Positions 8,560 to 15,654 of a stretch of DNA of 19,259 nucleotides are shown piece after piece; position 1 is the stretch's first letter, and each line of letters starts with the position of its first letter. The stretch spans positions 1-19,259 of the forward strand of contig JAGOSC010000048.1 of assembly GCA_018062515.1 (NCBI GenBank), in the 5' to 3' direction. The position numbers were made by a program, and so were the translations under genes. The notes under the pieces are model-generated. The model was not told the origin of the DNA. It searched no databases and saw only the letters and a program-made list of their open reading frames with translations. This stretch comes from Candidatus Omnitrophota bacterium (GTDB taxonomy: Bacteria; Omnitrophota; Gorgyraeia; Zapsychrales; Zapsychraceae).

Positions 8560-9501
8560 TTAAACCTGAACGACATCACCCGTCATACAACGAAACTTCT
8601 CGCCCGAATCATTTTGCACAATTAATCCACCATGTTCGTCGAGATCAATGGCTTTCCCTTTGACATGTCCAACAACCACTTTCTTTCCTATGGTTGAAGA
8701 CAGTTGGCGCCAGCGTTGTATCACCGGCTCAAATCCATGTTTATTTAAAATTTCATACCAGTATTCGATGCTACGGAAAATATCCTGCATCAGAACGACT
8801 CTGGACCAATTCTTACCGGTTTCATGTTTTAATGATGTGGCCGTGGCGGGCAAATATTTCATTGATGTATTCACATTGATACCGACGCCGATCACGATAA
8901 AACGTACGCGGTCCGTCTCTGCGCGCAATTCAGTTAAAATGCCCGCACATTTTTTATTGTGAATAAGTAAATCATTTGGCCATTTGATGTGAACATTCAC
9001 TCCCGTCGATTTGAAAATAGCCTCGCAAATAGCGACAGCACTGAATAATGTAATCTTAGCTGCTTCCGACGGAAAAATATTTGGCCTTAAGATTAAGGAA
9101 AAATATAATCCTTTTCCCTTTGGCGATACCCATGGCCGTTCCATACGGCCCCGGCCTTTCGATTGCCCTTCTGTACAAACAACGGTGCCTTCCACCGCGC
9201 CGGAAACACCCAGCTGAAAGGCATGATCCATCGTTGAGGTTAACATATCGTGATGGATAAAATTTTTTCCAATGATTTTTGTCTGTAAGCCGTGAAGAAC
9301 TTCATGCGGGAATAGTTTATCGGGAGAAGAAACAAGTTTATAGCCTAGATGCGGAACAGCGACGATGTCATATCCGTCTTTTCTCAATTCCTCAATATTT
9401 TTCCAAATCGCTGTTCGGCTTATCTTTAATTGCTGAGAAATATCTTCGCCGGAGATGTACCCTTCCGTCTGTTTTAAATAATTGAATATTTGATTTTGCA
9501 T
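8560..9501 (-). CDS. birA: Bifunctional biotin-[acetyl-CoA-carboxylase] ligase / biotin repressor BirA
   Basis: BirA attaches biotin to the AccB subunit of acetyl-CoA carboxylase and, as biotinyl-AMP-bound dimer, represses biotin genes. The 313-residue protein has an N-terminal winged helix-turn-helix (1-58, with ISQQLKISRTAIWKNIEELR at 21-40), the adenylate-binding loop GRGRMERPW at 116-124, and KWPNDLL at 173-179. It ends with a small C-terminal SH3-like domain (from about 265). The helix-turn-helix means it is the regulatory (group II) type. This fits the BirA-type operator at 10687-10718 ahead of the operon in which it is the second gene, so autoregulation is expected. It starts 3 bp after the cysteine desulfurase stop. 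Confidence 0.95.
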   Translation of the reverse strand: MQNQIFNYLKQTEGYISGEDISQQLKISRTAIWKNIEELRKDGYDIVAVPHLGYKLVSSPDKLFPHEVLHGLQTKIIGKNFIHHDMLTSTMDHAFQLGVSGAVEGTVVCTEGQSKGRGRMERPWVSPKGKGLYFSLILRPNIFPSEAAKITLFSAVAICEAIFKSTGVNVHIKWPNDLLIHNKKCAGILTELRAETDRVRFIVIGVGINVNTSMKYLPATATSLKHETGKNWSRVVLMQDIFRSIEYWYEILNKHGFEPVIQRWRQLSSTIGKKVVVGHVKGKAIDLDEHGGLIVQNDSGEKFRCMTGDVVQV

Positions 9502-9504
9502 CGA

Positions 9505-10644
9505 TTATATTCTAAGGCTACTCACCAATCCGGGAAGTTTATCCAATAATAAATTGATATCATCATCCGTCGTCCATCGGCCGAGTGTGATTCGAAGTGA
9601 ACCATACGCTAAGTCATCCTCCAAACCAATCGCCCGAAGCACATGAGATGGTTCCATCGCGCCCGACGTGCAGGCCGAACCCATCGAGGCACAAATATTA
9701 TTCATGTCCAGAGCCATAAGCAGTGATTCTCCTTCAACGCCCGCGAAAGACAAGTGAACATTATTAGGAAGTCTATACTCGCGATCACCATTGCAGGTCA
9801 CACCGTCGATTTTTTGTGATATTTCTGTTATCAAACGGTTTCTTAATTTGGTTTGAATCTCAGCTTCGTGATTCATTTGCTCGCGTGCTAAGTCAATCGC
9901 CTTAGACATACCGACGATGCCGGGCACATTCTGTGTGGAGGCCCGCATATTTCTTTCTTGATCGCCGCCGCGTAAAAAACGCTCTAAAGGTGTTTTGCGT
10001 TTAACATAGAGCGCACCCACGCCTTTAGGGCCGTAAAATTTATGTGCAGAAAAAGAAAATAGATCAGCCCCTAACTCATCCATATGAGCAGGAATGTGTC
10101 CGATTGTTTGACAACCGTCGACGAGAAGCGGTATTTTCTTTTCTTTGGTGATTTGGCTGATTTTTTTAATGGGTTGAATCGTTCCGATTTCATTACTGGC
10201 ATGCATCACCGCGATCAAAATGGTTTGATCGGTGATCGCTTTTTTAATATTTTCAGGAGACACCGTTCCTTTTGAATCGACGGGCAAATAGGTGACTTTG
10301 TATCCCAGCGTTTCTAAGTATTCAACGGGTTCTAAGACAGAATGATGTTCAATCGAAGAAACAATGATATGCCGTCCAATTCCTTTTAAGGACTGCGCGA
10401 CTCCAAAAATGGCGTGATTATTAGACTCAGTGGCTCCGCTGGTGAAAACAAGTTCATCGGGCTGACATCTAATATAATCGGCAATATTTTTCCGAGCATC
10501 TTCAATGGCCTTTAAAGTTTTTCGTCCAATTTTATGCGGGCTGGATGCGTTTCCAAAATGTTCGAAATAATACGGCTCCATCGCTTTAATGACCGCAGGG
10601 TCAGTTGGTGTGGTGGCCGCATAATCAAAGTAAGTCATATTCAT
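9505..10644 (-). CDS. nifS: Cysteine desulfurase (NifS/IscS family)
   Basis: This PLP enzyme takes sulfur from cysteine and passes it on as a persulfide to Fe-S cluster or tRNA thiolation acceptors. The 379-residue protein begins YFDYAATTPTDP (5-16). It has TSGATESNNHA (68-78), the internal His pair IEHHSV (98-103), VDGCQTIGH (175-183), the PLP lysine K202 in SFSAHKFYGPKG, and the mobile active-site Cys C325 in GSACTSG. The ATG at 10644 is preceded by AAAAGGAAAAA at good spacing; an in-frame ATG two codons later is less well placed. As the first gene behind a BirA operator, it may supply sulfur for biotin synthase clusters as well as for MnmA downstream. Whether it is IscS- or NifS-like in physiology cannot be told here. 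Confidence 0.95.
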   Translation of the reverse strand: MNMTYFDYAATTPTDPAVIKAMEPYYFEHFGNASSPHKIGRKTLKAIEDARKNIADYIRCQPDELVFTSGATESNNHAIFGVAQSLKGIGRHIIVSSIEHHSVLEPVEYLETLGYKVTYLPVDSKGTVSPENIKKAITDQTILIAVMHASNEIGTIQPIKKISQITKEKKIPLLVDGCQTIGHIPAHMDELGADLFSFSAHKFYGPKGVGALYVKRKTPLERFLRGGDQERNMRASTQNVPGIVGMSKAIDLAREQMNHEAEIQTKLRNRLITEISQKIDGVTCNGDREYRLPNNVHLSFAGVEGESLLMALDMNNICASMGSACTSGAMEPSHVLRAIGLEDDLAYGSLRITLGRWTTDDDINLLLDKLPGLVSSLRI

Positions 10645-10664
10645 TTTTTCCTTTTATCCTGATC

Positions 10665-10693
10665 ATATTAATAGAGTTACAAATGATTGTCAA
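10665..10693 (-). promoter_or_regulatory. Promoter of the cysteine desulfurase-biotin operon
   Basis: On the minus strand the sequence reads TTGACA (10693-10688), 17 bp, then TAATAT (10670-10665). This is a near-perfect housekeeping sigma70-type promoter. Transcription should begin near 10658, giving a leader of about 14 bases with the AAGGA site just before the first ATG. The -35 box lies inside the left half-site of the BirA-type operator, so bound repressor would block RNA polymerase directly. Confidence 0.85.
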
Positions 10694-10718
10694 CCACTAA
10701 GGGAATCTGGGTTTACAA
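10687..10718. promoter_or_regulatory. BirA-type biotin operator
   Basis: TTGTCAACC (10687-10695) and GGTTTACAA (10710-10718) are inverted half-sites separated by 14 bp, with one mismatch between the arms. The known BirA operator of many bacteria has the form TTGTAAACC-N14 to N16-GGTTTACAA, which this matches in sequence and spacing. It covers the -35 box of the operon promoter and lies upstream of a gene string that contains birA with its helix-turn-helix. Match and placement are read directly; repression by biotinyl-AMP-bound BirA is inferred from the family. Confidence 0.88.
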
Positions 10719-10753
10719 AGAAAACTTAATCAATGTTCGTCCACTCGAATAAA

Positions 10754-10782
10754 TTGACAAGGCCAAAGCTCGATGATATATT
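10754..10782 (+). promoter_or_regulatory. Promoter of the tRNA-Ala/tRNA-Leu genes
   Basis: TTGACA (10754-10759), 17 bp, then TATATT (10777-10782) gives a strong sigma70-type promoter pointing right. It ends 24 bp before tRNA-Ala, so both tRNAs can be made as one transcript starting near 10789. It stands back to back with the biotin operon promoter; about 35 bp separate its -35 from the BirA operator. Confidence 0.8.
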
Positions 10783-10806
10783 GTCTAAGATTTTATAGCC
10801 CCTTTC

Positions 10807-10879
<73 letters not shown>

Positions 10880-10897
10880 TTCTTTCGTTTTTTATGT

Positions 10898-10984
10898 GCT
10901 GGAGTGGTGAAATTGGTAGACGCACTGGACTCAAAATCCAGCGAGGGCAACCTCATGAGAGTTCGATTCTCTCCTCCAGCACCA
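10898..10984 (+). tRNA. tRNA-Leu (anticodon CAA)
   Basis: The acceptor stem GCTGGAG (10898-10904) pairs with CTCCAGC (10974-10980). The anticodon stem CTGGA/TCCAG holds the loop CTCAAAA, giving anticodon CAA (reads UUG codons). A long variable arm with stem GAGG/CCTC marks a class II tRNA, and the T arm GAGAG-TTCGATT-CTCTC is perfect. After discriminator A (10981) the bases CCA are present in the DNA, unlike in the neighbouring tRNA-Ala. It follows that gene by 18 bp. Confidence 0.97.
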
Positions 10985-11045
10985 AAATATTTTAGATTCC
11001 TTCTCTATACATAGCCTTAAATTGACAACATATAAGGAGCCTCTC

Positions 11046-11600
11046 ATGAATCGATTATTTTCCACATTTTTTATTTTTTGTATTCTCATGATCAATCTTC
11101 CTGCACAGGCGGAACAAGAAAAACTTATACAACTGAAGGATGGGTCATCCTTAACCGGTCAGGTATTGGGATTGGTGGATAAAGTTTACACCATTCGCAC
11201 GGCGGACTTAGGAATGATCAAAATAGAAGAAGAGAAAATCTTAAGTATTTCGAATAAAAATATTGAGACTAACCAAATTCCAGCAACGGAACCCGCTCTC
11301 ATTCCCGTCGCTGTCCCCACGATAAATACAACTCCAACCACTCCCAATTTAACGTCATCCAACATGAATGCGCAGATGCAGACCATACAGCAAGATATCA
11401 TGTCTAATCCTGTCCTCATGGCGGATATACAAGCCATGGCCTCTGATCCGGAAATTGTGAAACTCTTAACCGATCCAGCATTCATGCAAAGCATGATGAG
11501 CATGGATATGGCCGCCATTCAGAACGATCCAAAATTCAAAGTCCTTCTGGAAAATGAAAAAATGCGTTCGCTGATCGAAAAAATAAAGAATCAAAAATAA
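11046..11600 (+). CDS. Secreted protein with LSm-like N-terminus and STI1-like helical C-terminus, function unknown
   Basis: I chose the ATG at 11046 because AAGGAG (11034-11039) lies 6 bp before it and it opens a clean signal peptide (MNRLFSTFFIFCILMINLPA, then QA; cleavage likely after residue 22). A longer reading from 11022 would put the signal peptide inside. The 184-residue product continues with a small beta-rich segment (about 25-72, KLIQLKDGSSLTGQVLGLV... then KIEEEKILSI) that resembles an LSm/SH3-like fold. A Pro/Thr/Asn-rich linker follows (~73-105), then a Met- and Asn-Pro/Asp-Pro-rich helical part with spaced NP, DP, DP and NDP turns (about 116-170). That pattern resembles STI1 domains of co-chaperones. 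It may be expressed with the tRNAs, 61 bp upstream. The domain likenesses are inferred from pattern only. Confidence 0.8.
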   Translation: MNRLFSTFFIFCILMINLPAQAEQEKLIQLKDGSSLTGQVLGLVDKVYTIRTADLGMIKIEEEKILSISNKNIETNQIPATEPALIPVAVPTINTTPTTPNLTSSNMNAQMQTIQQDIMSNPVLMADIQAMASDPEIVKLLTDPAFMQSMMSMDMAAIQNDPKFKVLLENEKMRSLIEKIKNQK

Positions 11601-11647
11601 TTTTGGATTGTCGTCGTTAACAGGCGGGTATTAGTATTTTTTGAATT

Positions 11648-12706
11648 TTACGTCTGGCTTTCCACATGCCTTAACTGTCCGCAGGCCCCTTTAATATCTC
11701 TGCCGCGCGGCGTTCGAATCGTCGCATGCACACCGAATTCAGCCAACATATCCCGGAACAAAAACATATCTTTTCTCGACGGTGTTTGATGATCAAATTC
11801 GGAAACAGGATTGTACGGGATTAGGTTCATTTTACAAATCAACCCCCTAAAGGCTTTCTTCAGAGCGCTCACCGCTTCCGGTGTGCAGGTGATATCTTTA
11901 ATCAAAATATATTCAAATGTGATTTGACGTTTGGTGGCCTTTATATATTCTCGGCAAGCATCCATCAAATCATCAAAAGGATATTTACGGTTAACCGGCA
12001 TCAAAACATTTCTCGACTCATTATCAAAACCATGTAGTGAGATAGCTAATTCAATTTGTAATCCCTCTTCGGCCAAGAGTTTAATTTTGGGAATAACACC
12101 GCAGGTTGACACCGTAATCCGTCGAGCACCGATATTAAAACCTTTTGGGTCATTGATGATGCGGATCGCTTTCATCAAGTTATCAAAATTATCAAACGGC
12201 TCTCCAATACCCATAAAGACAATATGCGATAGCGGCTTTTCATGTTTCTGCGATTCTTCTTTGACATGCTGAATTTGTGTGACGATTTCACTGCAGGAAA
12301 GATTGCGTATCCATCCTCCGATTCCACTCGCGCAAAACTTGCATCCGAATTTACATCCAGCTTGCGTCGAGACACAAACGGTGGTTCGATTATCCGTCGG
12401 AATCAAAACTGTTTCGATTTTTTGATGATCAAATAAGTCAAAAAGAAATTTGGTTGTTCCGTCTTCGGATATTTCTTTCTTAGCAATAGTATTCGGCTTT
12501 AGAACAAAATCCTGCCTTAATTGATTTCGTAAATCAATGGAAAGATTCTTCATCTCGTCGAAAGACCAAACATTTTTTTGATACAGCCACTCAAAAATCT
12601 GCTGAGCCCTAAATGGCTTTTCACCTTTAGACTCTAAATAATTTGATAATTCATTCAATGAAAGGTCATGGATATCGTTAACTTCAGGAGGGACGTTACT
12701 GGCCAT
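11648..12706 (-). CDS. rlmN: Dual-specificity RNA methyltransferase RlmN (23S rRNA A2503 / tRNA A37)
   Basis: RlmN is a radical-SAM enzyme that methylates C2 of adenine in 23S rRNA (position 2503) and in some tRNAs (position 37). The 352-residue protein has an N-terminal RNA-binding part with RAQQIFEWLYQK (33-44), then the Fe-S motif C118-x3-C122-x2-C125 in AGCKFGCKFC. MGIGEP follows (165-170), and the C-terminal GACGQLRH carries C342, the expected methyl-carrying Cys. C111 matches the other conserved Cys ahead of the cluster motif. The ATG at 12706 overlaps the end of accA by 11 bp; no good Shine-Dalgarno is visible, so coupling to accA translation is likely. Confidence 0.96.
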   Translation of the reverse strand: MASNVPPEVNDIHDLSLNELSNYLESKGEKPFRAQQIFEWLYQKNVWSFDEMKNLSIDLRNQLRQDFVLKPNTIAKKEISEDGTTKFLFDLFDHQKIETVLIPTDNRTTVCVSTQAGCKFGCKFCASGIGGWIRNLSCSEIVTQIQHVKEESQKHEKPLSHIVFMGIGEPFDNFDNLMKAIRIINDPKGFNIGARRITVSTCGVIPKIKLLAEEGLQIELAISLHGFDNESRNVLMPVNRKYPFDDLMDACREYIKATKRQITFEYILIKDITCTPEAVSALKKAFRGLICKMNLIPYNPVSEFDHQTPSRKDMFLFRDMLAEFGVHATIRTPRGRDIKGACGQLRHVESQT

Positions 12707-13664
12707 TCGTTTTTTTCGTCTGGAATTTGCCGATTTTTCGATACTTATCGTAGCGGCCGTCGAGCAGTTCTTTTTTGGATAGTTTGGATAATTCTTTGAT
12801 GTGATTACCTAAAGCTATTTTGAGTTTCTCGGCGATAAAAACCACATCACGATGAGCTCCTCCAATCGGTTCGGGAATAACTTCATCGACAATACCAAAT
12901 TCTAAAAGATGTTCTCCGGTGATTTTTAATGCTTCAGCGGCTTGCGGAGCCTTTATTGCATTACGCCATAAAATCGACGCGCAGCCTTCGGGAGATATAA
13001 CGGAATAATACGCGTGTTCCAAAATGAGAACACGGTCGGCAACACCAATACCAATAGCCCCACCGCTTCCGCCTTCGCCAATAATAACCGCGACGATCGG
13101 TGTGGGTAATCTGGACATGTCTTTTAAGTTCTCGGCGATGGCTTGGGCTTGTCCGCGTTCTTCAGCGCCAATACCCGGATATGCACCCGGCGTATCGATT
13201 AAAGCCACAACCGGGATATTAAACTTTGCCGCCAATTCCATGACGCGGATCGCTTTTCTGTAACCTTCCGGATGAGCACAACCAAAATTTCTTTTTAAAT
13301 TCTCCGTCGTGTCGCGGCCTTTTTGATGGCCCATAATCGCAATTTTTTGGCCATTGAGCTTAGCAAAACCGGCAATCAAAGCTAGATCGTCGGAAAACAA
13401 ACGATCGCCGTGGATTTCCACAAAGTCAGTGGTCATTAATCTAATATAATCTAATGTAAAAGGTCGATCAGGATGGCGGGCAATTTGAACTCTTTGCCAA
13501 GTGGTCAGGCTTTTATAAATCTGAGCCTTCATTTTTTCGAGTTTTTCCTGAAGTTTCTTTATTTCAGGTTCAATCGAAATATTTTTTTCATCACCAAAAT
13601 TTCTTAATTCTTCAATTTTGGATTCGAGTTCATAAATCGGTTTTTCAAAATCTAGTATGCCCAT
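12696..13664 (-). CDS. accA: Acetyl-CoA carboxylase carboxyltransferase subunit alpha
   Basis: AccA and AccD form the carboxyltransferase that moves CO2 from biotinylated AccB to acetyl-CoA, the first step of fatty acid synthesis. I chose the ATG at 13664 (322 residues, close to 319 in E. coli) because AAAGG lies 6 bp upstream and the protein then begins MGILDFEKPIYELESKI like the family. A frame extension to 13700 exists but adds a non-conserved 12 residues. Motifs: HPDRPFTLDYI (64-74), GDRLFSDD (87-93 region), GRDTTENLKRNFG (116-128), LIDTPGAYPGIGAEERGQ (155-172), GEGGSGGAIGIGVADRV (197-212 region) and SPEGCASILW (224-233). It depends on biotin made by the operon to its left and transcribes into rlmN. 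Confidence 0.96.
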   Translation of the reverse strand: MGILDFEKPIYELESKIEELRNFGDEKNISIEPEIKKLQEKLEKMKAQIYKSLTTWQRVQIARHPDRPFTLDYIRLMTTDFVEIHGDRLFSDDLALIAGFAKLNGQKIAIMGHQKGRDTTENLKRNFGCAHPEGYRKAIRVMELAAKFNIPVVALIDTPGAYPGIGAEERGQAQAIAENLKDMSRLPTPIVAVIIGEGGSGGAIGIGVADRVLILEHAYYSVISPEGCASILWRNAIKAPQAAEALKITGEHLLEFGIVDEVIPEPIGGAHRDVVFIAEKLKIALGNHIKELSKLSKKELLDGRYDKYRKIGKFQTKKTNGQ

Positions 13665-13686
13665 AACAAACCTTTTTGTTTCCCAT

Positions 13687-13778
13687 ACCCTTCGACTCAT
13701 TTCTCACTATCGTTCGAAACTCGCTCAGGGTGGTTCGATTCGTTGACTAATGGTGAGCGAGCGTAGCGAGTCGAACCA
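13687..13778. repeat. REP-like palindromic intergenic repeat
   Basis: The stretch carries inverted arms TGGTTCGA (13731-13738) and TCGAACCA (13771-13778), plus ACCCTTCGACTC near 13687 facing CTCAGGGT near 13725-13732. Internal words such as GAGCGAGCGTAGCGAG are typical of dispersed intergenic palindromes in many bacterial genomes. It lies between the transpeptidase terminator and accA, and has no open frame of note. The arms are read directly; that copies exist elsewhere is inferred. Confidence 0.65.
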
Positions 13779-13783
13779 ATAAA

Positions 13784-13822
13784 AATTCACAAGAGATCTA
13801 AAACTGCGACCTCTTGTGAATT
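13784..13822 (-). terminator. Hairpin terminator behind the L,D-transpeptidase gene
   Basis: AATTCACAAGAG (13784-13795) and CTCTTGTGAATT (13811-13822) form a perfect 12-bp stem with a 15-base loop, starting 18 bp after the transpeptidase stop. Read leftward, the hairpin ends in a T tract (A run at 13781-13785 on the plus strand), as expected for intrinsic termination of the minus-strand gene. A T run also follows on the plus strand (from 13825), so it may work in both directions, though no plus-strand gene ends here. Confidence 0.72.
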
Positions 13823-13839
13823 CCTTTTTTTAATTTCCG

Positions 13840-14679
13840 TTAGTTAACAATATTCACTTCTGTACCTAAAGGAATGAGTGAATATAATTCTTCGACATCA
13901 TCTTTCAACATACGGACACAACCGGCGGTAACCTGTTGGCCCATCTTGTCAGGTTCAATTGTTCCATGAATTCCATACCCAGGATTATCAAATCCTAACC
14001 AGCGGCTGCCTAAAACGTTAGCCGGACTTTCCGGCGGGACAACGACACCTTTATTAAACCAAACAGGATCTTCCAATTTAGAAGTAATCTTGAATGTACC
14101 TTCCGGCGTGCTGCTGTCTTTTCCCGTCGACACCGTATAAACTTTAACTACAGTCTCACCTTCTTTTAGGATCAATTTATTTTGTGATTTATCCACAAAA
14201 ATATTAAATTTTCCCGTCCATATCCTTAACTTTTGGCCAAGGCGGATAACATTTGTATTAAGATTATTACTTTTCTTTATTAAATCAATGGTAGTTCCAT
14301 AACGTTTAGCTAACTCCCCTAATGTGTCACCTTTAACAACTTCATGAGTGACAGAATCCGGAGTGGGGACATTAGAAAAAATAAGCGCCATATTCGTTTT
14401 CTCTAATTCAGACTGAACTAATTCCATATCTTGGTAATCCGAATAATCGTTATTGATTGTGCGCAAGATTTCCTGAGATTTAACTAAATCACCGTCATTT
14501 TTATACGTCATGGCCTGCTGAAAAAGTTCATTCGGGGCGCTGTTTTGCGGTGTAGCCTCGGCGACGGTAGCTTCTACCACTCTACTTTGCGATGTTCCGC
14601 GGCCTCGAATAAATAAAACTAACGCGAATAAAATAACAACACTGATTGAAATGATAATAACGTTTCGACGATTAAACAA
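13840..14679 (-). CDS. Membrane-anchored L,D-transpeptidase with LysM domain
   Basis: This envelope enzyme is expected to form 3-3 peptidoglycan crosslinks or attach proteins to the wall. The 279-residue protein has a short cytoplasmic start, one transmembrane helix or signal anchor (about 7-25), a helical segment (50-100), and a LysM domain for peptidoglycan binding (about 112-153, HEVVKGDTLGELAKRYG). A YkuD catalytic domain follows (about 158-278) with H238 in GIHGT and the catalytic C254 in TAGCVRM. The start codon is TTG at 14679. It is supported by a perfect AAGGAGG six bases upstream and by the membrane segment that follows. It lies 23 bp after the PAP2-like gene, probably in one transcript, and is closed by the hairpin at 13784-13822. 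Confidence 0.93.
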   Translation of the reverse strand: MFNRRNVIIISISVVILFALVLFIRGRGTSQSRVVEATVAEATPQNSAPNELFQQAMTYKNDGDLVKSQEILRTINNDYSDYQDMELVQSELEKTNMALIFSNVPTPDSVTHEVVKGDTLGELAKRYGTTIDLIKKSNNLNTNVIRLGQKLRIWTGKFNIFVDKSQNKLILKEGETVVKVYTVSTGKDSSTPEGTFKITSKLEDPVWFNKGVVVPPESPANVLGSRWLGFDNPGYGIHGTIEPDKMGQQVTAGCVRMLKDDVEELYSLIPLGTEVNIVN

Positions 14680-14702
14680 TTTAGACCTCCTTCAGTTAAG
14701 TC

Positions 14703-15149
14703 TTAATACCAAATGTAATAGAAAAAAGATGCTAAGGACATTCCTAAAAACCCGCCCACCAGCACTTGCAATGGAGTATGTCCGATCAATTCCAATAACT
14801 TATGGTTTTCGATCTTTCCGCGCCAATAAATATCGTCCATAACCTGATTCAAAAGTGCTGCTTGCTGTCCAGCGGAACGCCGCACGCCTTGAGCATCAAA
14901 CATAGTCACTAAAGCAAAAACCGTGGATAAAGCAAAATCGGCTGAATTAAATCCTGAATGAATACCGCACGCCGTCGCTAAGGCCGTTGCTCCGGCTGCG
15001 TGACTGGACGGCATACCGCCTGTTCCAATCAGCCACTTAAAATTAAATCTTCTTTCGCGGACAACTCCAATTGAAACTTTGATGGATTGCGCGATGAGCC
15101 AAGATGTTATAGTAACCATTAAGATTTTATTGTAGAAGACGGAATTCAT
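14703..15149 (-). CDS. Divergent PAP2 family (DUF212) membrane protein
   Basis: The 148-residue hydrophobic protein matches the small family described as acid phosphatase/vanadium-dependent haloperoxidase-related (Bacillus YuiD type). Conserved pieces: GGMPSSHAAG at 44-53, FDAQGVRRSAGQQA at 84-97 and GHTPLQVLVGG at 123-133. Hydrophobic segments lie near 7-27, 50-65, 72-84 and 128-147. The PSSH and R-R motifs recall PAP2 phosphatases, so a lipid-phosphate substrate is plausible, but no substrate is established for the family to my knowledge. Length equals the family norm. The ATG at 15149 has no strong ribosome binding site. It probably heads a transcript with the L,D-transpeptidase, which suggests a role at the envelope. 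Confidence 0.88.
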   Translation of the reverse strand: MNSVFYNKILMVTITSWLIAQSIKVSIGVVRERRFNFKWLIGTGGMPSSHAAGATALATACGIHSGFNSADFALSTVFALVTMFDAQGVRRSAGQQAALLNQVMDDIYWRGKIENHKLLELIGHTPLQVLVGGFLGMSLASFFYYIWY

Positions 15150-15380
15150 GAATGAATGTTCTTAACCAGCGCGTGAGATTGCAATATTGACGTCCTTAAT
15201 CCGTTATGATAGTTTATATTATATTATTGAGTCTTAAAAAAGCAAGAATTATAACCAGCCTTCCCTCACCATCTTGCCCTGAACCATAAATTCATCCCCC
15301 AAATAAGATATAACGATTTTACTAATGCTTGTAATTATTCATTTTCATCCAAATTCTGCCATTTAAACAAGGAGAGTATT

Positions 15381-15623
15381 ATGGCTGGTACTGTATCCCC
15401 AGAAATTATTGAAACTAAAATATTGTCTATAAGAGGCCATAAAGTCATGTTGGACCGAGATTTAGCAGCTTTGTACGGTGTTGAAACAGAACAACTGACT
15501 CGACAAGTTCGTAGAAATATCGAAAGATTTCCGCCAACCTTTCTCCTACACCTTACATACCAAGAACTTACAAACTTGAAACGCCAATTTGGCGGATCAA
15601 GTTGGGGTAGCATAAAAGAATGA
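15381..15623 (+). CDS. ORF6N-domain protein, C-terminally truncated copy
   Basis: The ATG at 15381 follows a strong AAGGAGAG. The 80-residue product starts like the next gene. IRGHKVMLDRDLAALYGVET (17-36) and RRNIERFPPTF (44-54) match its RGHKVMLDKDLALLYGVET and KRNLERFPEDF. It stops right after the GGSSWGSIKE segment, so the part normally reading YLPYAFTEQG...MLSSVLNS is absent. ORF6N is a KilA-N-related domain first known from phages and viruses, probably DNA-binding. The copy could be a working short protein, since its start signals are intact, or a remnant of a tandem duplication. No further ORF6N sequence is visible between its stop and the next gene. I favour a decaying duplicate. Confidence 0.72.
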   Translation: MAGTVSPEIIETKILSIRGHKVMLDRDLAALYGVETEQLTRQVRRNIERFPPTFLLHLTYQELTNLKRQFGGSSWGSIKE

Positions 15624-15654
15624 TAAATTAGGTCTCATTATGAAAGGAAAAATA

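Noticed and set aside
13664..13700. Upstream extension of accA by 12 codons
   Set aside because: The extension is not like AccA N-termini, while the ATG at 13664 has AAAGG six bases upstream and gives the family length.
13665..13700. Possible second BirA site before accA (GGTTTGTT with GGAAACAA nearby)
   Set aside because: The halves do not match the operator consensus and the spacing is far too short; the GG belongs to the ribosome binding site.
15150..15380. Promoter for the ORF6N genes (TTGACG at 15187 with TAGTTT 17 bp later)
   Set aside because: The -10 box is poor and the AT-rich stretch offers many weak alternatives; nothing else is evident in this 231-bp gap.
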